From NCBI GenBank assembly GCA_029237685.1, contig JAQZBV010000039.1:1-48817 (forward strand): a stretch of DNA of 48,817 nucleotides, read 5' to 3'. The position numbers and the translations under genes were made by a program. The notes under the pieces are model-generated. The model saw only the letters and a program-made list of their open reading frames with translations. It was not told where the DNA came from and did not search any database. The DNA is from Cytophagaceae bacterium. GTDB taxonomy: Bacteria; Bacteroidota; Bacteroidia; Cytophagales; Cytophagaceae. This document shows, piece by piece, positions 44,085 through 48,817 of the stretch. Position 1 is the stretch's first letter, and every line of letters starts with the position of its first letter.

Positions 44085-45914
44085 CTATAAAAACAGTTGA
44101 GAGACTTTATCCAGATCCAGCAATACCATGGTAGCCTTACCTGAAGGCGTATAGCGTGAGTTTTCGCAAGAAAACAATTGTCCGATCATCGCGTTCATTT
44201 CCGCCAGTGTTAAAGGATGCCCATTCTTCATACAAGAGCGCTTGGCCAGCGAACGGGCCAGGGTTTCTGTCGTATCCAGTTTTAACTCTGATTTGAAGTG
44301 TTTGAATTGCTCCAACAACCCTTCAAAGATTTCTTTCTCCTGGCCTTCCGTTACTTCAGACGGGGTGCCATTGAGTTGAATGGTATGAGTTCCAAATACA
44401 CTGAACATAAAACCCAGCGCATTGAGTTCCTGTTCTATACTGAGCATCAGGGTGAAATCAGCGGGTGTCAATTCTACTTGTTGAGGGAAAAGCGATTGCT
44501 GAGAAGCACCATTTTTATTGCGAAGGTTTTTGGTAAAACGTTCGTATAAAATGCGTTCGTGTGCAGCCTGCTGGTCGATCATGACCAATCCTGATTTGAC
44601 TTGCGTAATGATATAGCGGTTGTGCAGTTGAAAGGTAGATGGGTTTTCCTCTGCAGGGCTATTGCCTATGGTGCGTTCCTGGTTTGCTGCGCTGGAAAAA
44701 ACAAGTGATTCGGTTTGTCTTGCTTCCTCTTTATAGGCAGGTATGTTGTCGTACATACTTTCCCAATTGGAAGTTCTTTCTTTATTTTCTCCTGAGAAAT
44801 GCTGTGGCCTGTAACCGCCATTGCCGGAAGAAGGTTTATGCTGGGTGGTATCCGTATAGGCAGATTGGAAGCCCATCATGCGCTCAATGTTGATGTCGAT
44901 TTCGAAATCCAGTGAAGGAGTAACATGGTGTTTGGAAATGGATCTCCGGATGCTGGCTGCTAAGATGCCGTAAACGGTTCTCTCGTCTTCAAACTTGATT
45001 TCCGTTTTCGTAGGATGCACATTCACATCGATCATTTCAGGCGGAAGTTCCAACATCAACAGGTAGAAAGGATGCGTGTCTGCCGGAATTAATCCTTCGT
45101 ACGCATTGATGACCGCATGGTGCAGGTAACCGCTTTTAATGAAGCGTCTATTCACAAAGAAGAATTGATCCCCTCGCGTTTTCTTGGCTGAATTGGGTTT
45201 GCCGATAAAACCTTTTACCGTCAGGTTGTCTGTTTGTTCTTCGCAGGTAATCAATTGTTCGCGGTAGGCATTGCCCAGCAAATCAACAATACGTTCCGAC
45301 AAAGATTTTGCCTGAAGGTTAAATGTTTGAATATCGTTCTGATAAAATGAGAAAGCAATCTCGGGATAGGCTAATGCTACTCGGGTAAATTCGTCTAAGA
45401 TATGCTTTAACTCTACCTGATTTGATTTCAGAAAGTTTCTGCGCGCTGGAATATTAAAGAAAAGATTTTTCACTTGTATAGATGTTCCTTTCTTTAAAGA
45501 ACAAGACTCCACACGGATTGTTTCAGAACCTTCTATACAAATACAAGTTCCGACTTCGTCCGCATCTGCTCTGGTTTTTAGTTCTACCTGAGCCACAGCG
45601 GCGATAGATGCCAGTGCTTCACCCCGGAATCCATAAGAGTATAAGGCAAATAAATCTTCTGCTTTTGTAATTTTTGAAGTGGCATGACGTTCAAAACTCA
45701 TGCGGGCGTCGGCAGGGCTCATTCCTTTGCCATCGTCTACTACCTGTACCAATGCCTTCCCCGCATCTTTGATGATTAATTGTACCGATTTAGCGCCGGA
45801 GTCGATGCTGTTTTCCAACAGTTCTTTCACAACAGAAGCAGGACGTTGAACGACCTCTCCGGCAGCAATCTGATTGGCAATCGCATCGGGTAATAGTTTG
45901 ATGATGTCAGGCAT
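44085..45914 (-). CDS. mutL: DNA mismatch repair protein MutL
   Basis: GHKL-ATPase linking mismatch recognition to strand removal. The 609 residues show the ATPase motifs: catalytic Glu31 and Mg-binding Asn35 in VVKELLENSIDSGAK, DDGKGM, and SYGFRGEALASIAAVAQVEL. There is a linker (about 345-420) and a C-terminal dimerisation domain. The endonuclease metal site of MutL from most bacteria is only partly kept: DQHA(X)2E(X)4E reads DQQAAHERILYE, and the CPHGRP region reads YTPSGKAT. Nicking activity is therefore uncertain. It is the first gene of the long minus-strand run. Confidence 0.95.
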   Translation of the reverse strand: MPDIIKLLPDAIANQIAAGEVVQRPASVVKELLENSIDSGAKSVQLIIKDAGKALVQVVDDGKGMSPADARMSFERHATSKITKAEDLFALYSYGFRGEALASIAAVAQVELKTRADADEVGTCICIEGSETIRVESCSLKKGTSIQVKNLFFNIPARRNFLKSNQVELKHILDEFTRVALAYPEIAFSFYQNDIQTFNLQAKSLSERIVDLLGNAYREQLITCEEQTDNLTVKGFIGKPNSAKKTRGDQFFFVNRRFIKSGYLHHAVINAYEGLIPADTHPFYLLMLELPPEMIDVNVHPTKTEIKFEDERTVYGILAASIRRSISKHHVTPSLDFEIDINIERMMGFQSAYTDTTQHKPSSGNGGYRPQHFSGENKERTSNWESMYDNIPAYKEEARQTESLVFSSAANQERTIGNSPAEENPSTFQLHNRYIITQVKSGLVMIDQQAAHERILYERFTKNLRNKNGASQQSLFPQQVELTPADFTLMLSIEQELNALGFMFSVFGTHTIQLNGTPSEVTEGQEKEIFEGLLEQFKHFKSELKLDTTETLARSLAKRSCMKNGHPLTLAEMNAMIGQLFSCENSRYTPSGKATMVLLDLDKVSQLFL

Positions 45915-45950
45915 TCCTAGGTATAATCGGGGATTGGGTATGATCGTCTA

Positions 45951-45958
45951 CAAAGGTA
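45951..45958 (-). promoter_or_regulatory. Possible -7 promoter element of mutL
   Basis: On the minus strand TACCTTTG matches TAnnTTTG and lies 37 bases before the mutL start. No clear TTG is found at the -33 position, so the call is tentative. It is divergent from the promoter at 45992-46020. Confidence 0.35.
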
Positions 45959-45991
45959 TAAATATATGATTTAATAGCCTCAGATAAAGCA

Positions 45992-46020
45992 TTGTTTTCA
46001 GTTAAAATGCGTTATTTTTG
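45992..46020 (+). promoter_or_regulatory. Bacteroidota-type promoter of the GH3/beta-lactamase fusion gene
   Basis: TTG at 45992-45994, an 18-base spacer and TATTTTTG at 46013-46020 match the phylum's promoter pattern. The start codon follows 52 bases later. Confidence 0.55.
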
Positions 46021-46072
46021 AGAAATAATAACCAACATCTTTTGTTGATATCCTGTTCATAATTATTTGCTT

Positions 46073-48817
46073 GTGAAGTTCAGACACCTAATACTTTCTT
46101 TTGTTCTTGTTTTACTTGTGGTCATCATCAGTTCCTTTAAACCTGCTGGTGGAGCCTATAGACTGCTAAGCAAAGAAGAATGGGTCGACAGTGTCATGCA
46201 GTCATTGAAGGAAGAAGAAGTCTTGGGTCAGTTGTTTATGGTGGCTGCTTATTCTAATCGTGATGCAACGCATGTCAAAGAGATCGAAGAACTGGTGACC
46301 AAATACAACATTGGAGGTATTATATTTTTTCAAGGTGGTCCGGTACGCCAAGCTGTATTGACCAATAAGTATCAGGCACAAGCGAAAGTACCTTTGTTCA
46401 TTGCCATGGATGCGGAGTGGGGACTGAGCATGCGCCTGGACAGCACGATTGCTTATCCTAAGCAAATGACATTAGGTGCCATCAGCAACGATGAACAGAT
46501 TTACTTAATGGGTAAAGAAATTGGTCGTCAATGCAAAAGATTAGGGGTACACATCAATTTTGCTCCGGTAGTAGACATCAACAGCAATCCCAACAATCCT
46601 GTGATTGGCATGCGTTCTTTCGGTGAGAACAAAGAAAAAGTAGCTTCGAAGGGTGTGGCTTACATGAAAGGGATGCAAGACATGCAGGTAATGGCAAATG
46701 CCAAACATTTCCCTGGGCATGGAGATACGGAATCGGATTCTCATGCTTCTTTGCCGGTCATCCATCACGATGAAAACAGAATGAAGGAGGTGGAGTTTTA
46801 TCCTTTCAAAAAACTCATCGATGCCGGTGTAAAAAGCGTGATGGTAGGACATATCAATGTACCGGTCTTTGAAAAGTCGTCGAATGTTGCGGCTACTTTA
46901 TCGGAAAACATTGTCACAAACAAATTAAAAGGAGAACTCGGTTTCAAAGGACTTGTATTCACAGATGCCTTGAACATGAAAGGCGTGAGCAGTTATTACA
47001 AGCCAGGTGAAGTGGATGTAAAAGCATTGCTGGCAGGGAATGACGTGTTGCTGTTTGCGGAAAATGTACCCCTGGCGATTAAGAAAATTCAAAAGGCAAT
47101 CAAGGACAAACAGATTTCAAAAGAGGAAGTGTATGCCAGAGTTAGAAAGATTTTGGATGCCAAATATTGGGCAGGTCTGAATACTTTTACGCCTATAAAA
47201 ACAGATAGCTTGTATGAAGATTTGAATAGTTCCTGGGCCAACTCTGTAAAATGGCAGGTTTACAGTAAATCTGTAACGGTCCTTCAGAATAAAGACAATA
47301 TACTTCCTATACAAAACCTCGATCCTCAACGCTTTGCCAGTTTAGTCATCGGTGAGAAAGAAGGAAGTGAATTTCAGATGTCGTTGAACAATTATGTTTC
47401 AATGGATCACTTCAACATCGCTGACAAAACACTTGGAAGCACAGATACAGAGCGCCTGATCGCGAAACTAAGTGTATACGATGTGGTAGTAGTAGGTCTG
47501 GTGAATACCAATATTTTCAACAGCAAGAACTTTGGCATCTCGGAGAAAGCACGTGACTTTATCAATAGTTTGCCTGCCAAAATCAAAGGCAAAGTAGTGC
47601 TGGCAGTATTTGCCAATCCTTACAGCATGAAGTATTTTTCAACTGTCCCTAATTTGATTTGTGCATACGAAGACAATGCGACGACACAGAATATTGTTCC
47701 GCAGATTATTTTCGGTGCCTTACCGGCAGAAGGCTTTTTACCGGTGACCGCTTCCCCTGAACTCAAAGCAGGAAAAGGAATTGTATTGCCAAGCTTAAAG
47801 CGTTTAAGTTTTGCTCCTCCGGAATATGCGAAAATGGATTATACCACCTTGAGTCGTATCGATACGTTGATTGATCGTTGCATCAAAGAAGGGGTGATGC
47901 CGGGTTGCCAGGTGGTGATCGCGAAATCCGGTATCGTTGTTTTTAATAAGGCATACGGCTGGTTAGATTATCAAAAAACAAATCCGGTCAATACAAACAC
48001 GATCTATGACATTGCCTCTATCACAAAGGTCGCTTCCACTACACAGGCTGTCATGTTTTTGCACGAAAGAGGATTGATCGACCTGAATAAAACAGCCGGT
48101 GATTATTTGCCGGAATTACAGGGTACCAACAAGGGAAATTTATTGATTAAAGACATCCTGACACACCAGGCAGGACTGATACCATTCCTGCCGCATTGGA
48201 GAAGAACCGTAGATAAAAGTGGCTTCATGAAACAGTTTTATGATACCGTACGAAGCGAGCAATATCCATTGGCTGTTACAGATAGGTTATTCAGCATTGC
48301 AGCGATGGAAGATACCGTTTGGAAATGGACGGTCGAATCGGCTTTATTGAAGAAGCCTGTCATTACGGTTAGGAAAGGCAGACGTAAGAAACAGATCGTT
48401 CAGGCGAATTATAATTATACCTATAGCGATATTGGTTTTTACATCATGAAAAGAATCGTAGAGCGGATTACGAACCAACCGATCGATCGTTTCATGACCG
48501 ATAATTTTTATACGCCATTGGGCTTACGAAATTTTCAGTTTAAGCCGACTGAAAGAATGAACGGTGCGCTCATTGCTCCTACAGAGAATGATATTTATTT
48601 CAGAAAGCAATTGGTCCAAGGCTACGTACATGACCAGGGAGCAGCTATGATAGGTGGTGTAGGTGGGCATGCGGGTGTGTTTGGTTCTGCGCTCGAGTTG
48701 AGCATTTTGATGCAGATGAACATGCAGTATGGCGAATACGGTGGCAATCGTTACCTCCTGCCGGAAACAATCCGTAATTTTACGTCCAGACAATTTACCA
48801 CGAATAGAAGAGGATTA
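46073..48817 (+). CDS. GH3 beta-N-acetylglucosaminidase fused to a serine beta-lactamase-like domain (3' end outside window)
   Basis: The frame is open from GTG 46073 to the window edge (915 codons). It has a signal anchor (HLILSFVLVLLVVIISSF), then a GH3 domain of the NagZ type (about 35-370) with AKHFPGHGDTESDSHASLP at 210-228, whose His is the general acid of this subfamily, and nucleophile Asp298 in VFTDALNMKGV. A second GH3-like alpha/beta segment follows to about 580. A beta-lactamase/PBP-like domain begins near 600, with Ser649 and Lys652 in the SxxK motif IASITK, a Tyr motif YSDIG and GGHAGVFG. This fusion is known from Bacteroidota and suits murein recycling. GTG is chosen because no ATG precedes the signal. 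Confidence 0.92.
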   Translation, partial: MKFRHLILSFVLVLLVVIISSFKPAGGAYRLLSKEEWVDSVMQSLKEEEVLGQLFMVAAYSNRDATHVKEIEELVTKYNIGGIIFFQGGPVRQAVLTNKYQAQAKVPLFIAMDAEWGLSMRLDSTIAYPKQMTLGAISNDEQIYLMGKEIGRQCKRLGVHINFAPVVDINSNPNNPVIGMRSFGENKEKVASKGVAYMKGMQDMQVMANAKHFPGHGDTESDSHASLPVIHHDENRMKEVEFYPFKKLIDAGVKSVMVGHINVPVFEKSSNVAATLSENIVTNKLKGELGFKGLVFTDALNMKGVSSYYKPGEVDVKALLAGNDVLLFAENVPLAIKKIQKAIKDKQISKEEVYARVRKILDAKYWAGLNTFTPIKTDSLYEDLNSSWANSVKWQVYSKSVTVLQNKDNILPIQNLDPQRFASLVIGEKEGSEFQMSLNNYVSMDHFNIADKTLGSTDTERLIAKLSVYDVVVVGLVNTNIFNSKNFGISEKARDFINSLPAKIKGKVVLAVFANPYSMKYFSTVPNLICAYEDNATTQNIVPQIIFGALPAEGFLPVTASPELKAGKGIVLPSLKRLSFAPPEYAKMDYTTLSRIDTLIDRCIKEGVMPGCQVVIAKSGIVVFNKAYGWLDYQKTNPVNTNTIYDIASITKVASTTQAVMFLHERGLIDLNKTAGDYLPELQGTNKGNLLIKDILTHQAGLIPFLPHWRRTVDKSGFMKQFYDTVRSEQYPLAVTDRLFSIAAMEDTVWKWTVESALLKKPVITVRKGRRKKQIVQANYNYTYSDIGFYIMKRIVERITNQPIDRFMTDNFYTPLGLRNFQFKPTERMNGALIAPTENDIYFRKQLVQGYVHDQGAAMIGGVGGHAGVFGSALELSILMQMNMQYGEYGGNRYLLPETIRNFTSRQFTTNRRGL

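Noticed and set aside
46202-48793. Several minus-strand open frames of 69-103 codons
   Set aside because: All lie antisense to the continuous GH3/beta-lactamase frame and resemble no family.
1-48817. Mobile element, CRISPR array, defence island or biosynthetic cluster
   Set aside because: No transposase, integrase, spaced direct repeats, phage genes or cluster enzymes were seen; gene content is core and codon use looks even throughout.

Overview
The window is a compact, AT-rich stretch of a Bacteroidota chromosome, most likely Cytophagales/Chitinophagales-like; the rank below phylum is a guess. The phylum call rests on three things: the T9SS translocon gene sprA inside a maeB-ruvA-sprA-gcvH-vanZ block; the uppS-bamA-ompH-ompH block next to a DUF6089-like barrel; and promoters of the Bacteroidota type (TTG/TTTG, 18-20 nt, TAnnTTTG). 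It is almost wholly core genome. I see no tRNA, rRNA, CRISPR array, transposase, phage gene or other mobile element, and no gene-free stretch longer than 300 bases.

Layout. 1-4890 (+): envelope assembly operon (DUF6089-like tail, uppS, bamA, two OmpH/Skp chaperones) closed by a strong terminator. 4903-5814 (+): LD-carboxypeptidase. 5886-8485 (-): a membrane-anchored endonuclease/exonuclease/phosphatase-fold protein and cysS. 8505-13356 (+): rimP-nusA-infB operon with a textbook promoter, a 26-bp perfect palindrome in the leader and a terminator. 13474-15260 (+): LytS/LytTR-type histidine kinase and response regulator. 15309-17658 (-): DUF4270 lipoprotein plus kelch lipoprotein. 17838-19301 (-): ArnT/PMT-like glycosyltransferase. 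19461-21479 (-): gcvH, VanZ-like, M28 peptidase. 21613-34792 (-): tatA, gatA, MltD-like transglycosylase, maeB, ruvA and sprA (frameshifted). 35028-45914 (-): mutL, two rhomboids, enoyl-CoA hydratase, a broken flippase, dut, nucleotidyltransferase, TPR lipoprotein, DUF4292 lipoprotein, EnvC-like protein. 46073-end (+): a GH3 glucosaminidase/beta-lactamase-fold fusion cut by the window edge.

The common theme is building and remodelling the cell envelope: undecaprenyl phosphate supply (uppS), outer membrane protein insertion (bamA, ompH), protein secretion (sprA, tatA), and murein turnover (MltD, EnvC, LD-carboxypeptidase, GH3 fusion). These are mixed with translation and repair genes (rimP, nusA, infB, cysS, gatA, ruvA, mutL, dut).

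I did not find a convincing new multi-gene system. The points most worth a second look are: (1) sprA split by an apparent one-base frameshift; (2) a Wzx/MATE-type flippase with an internal out-of-frame deletion; (3) a pair of related long palindromes lying just after the stop codons of sprA and the envC-like gene; (4) the perfect palindrome in the rimP-nusA-infB leader. Two damaged genes in otherwise intact core operons could also mean sequence or assembly errors.
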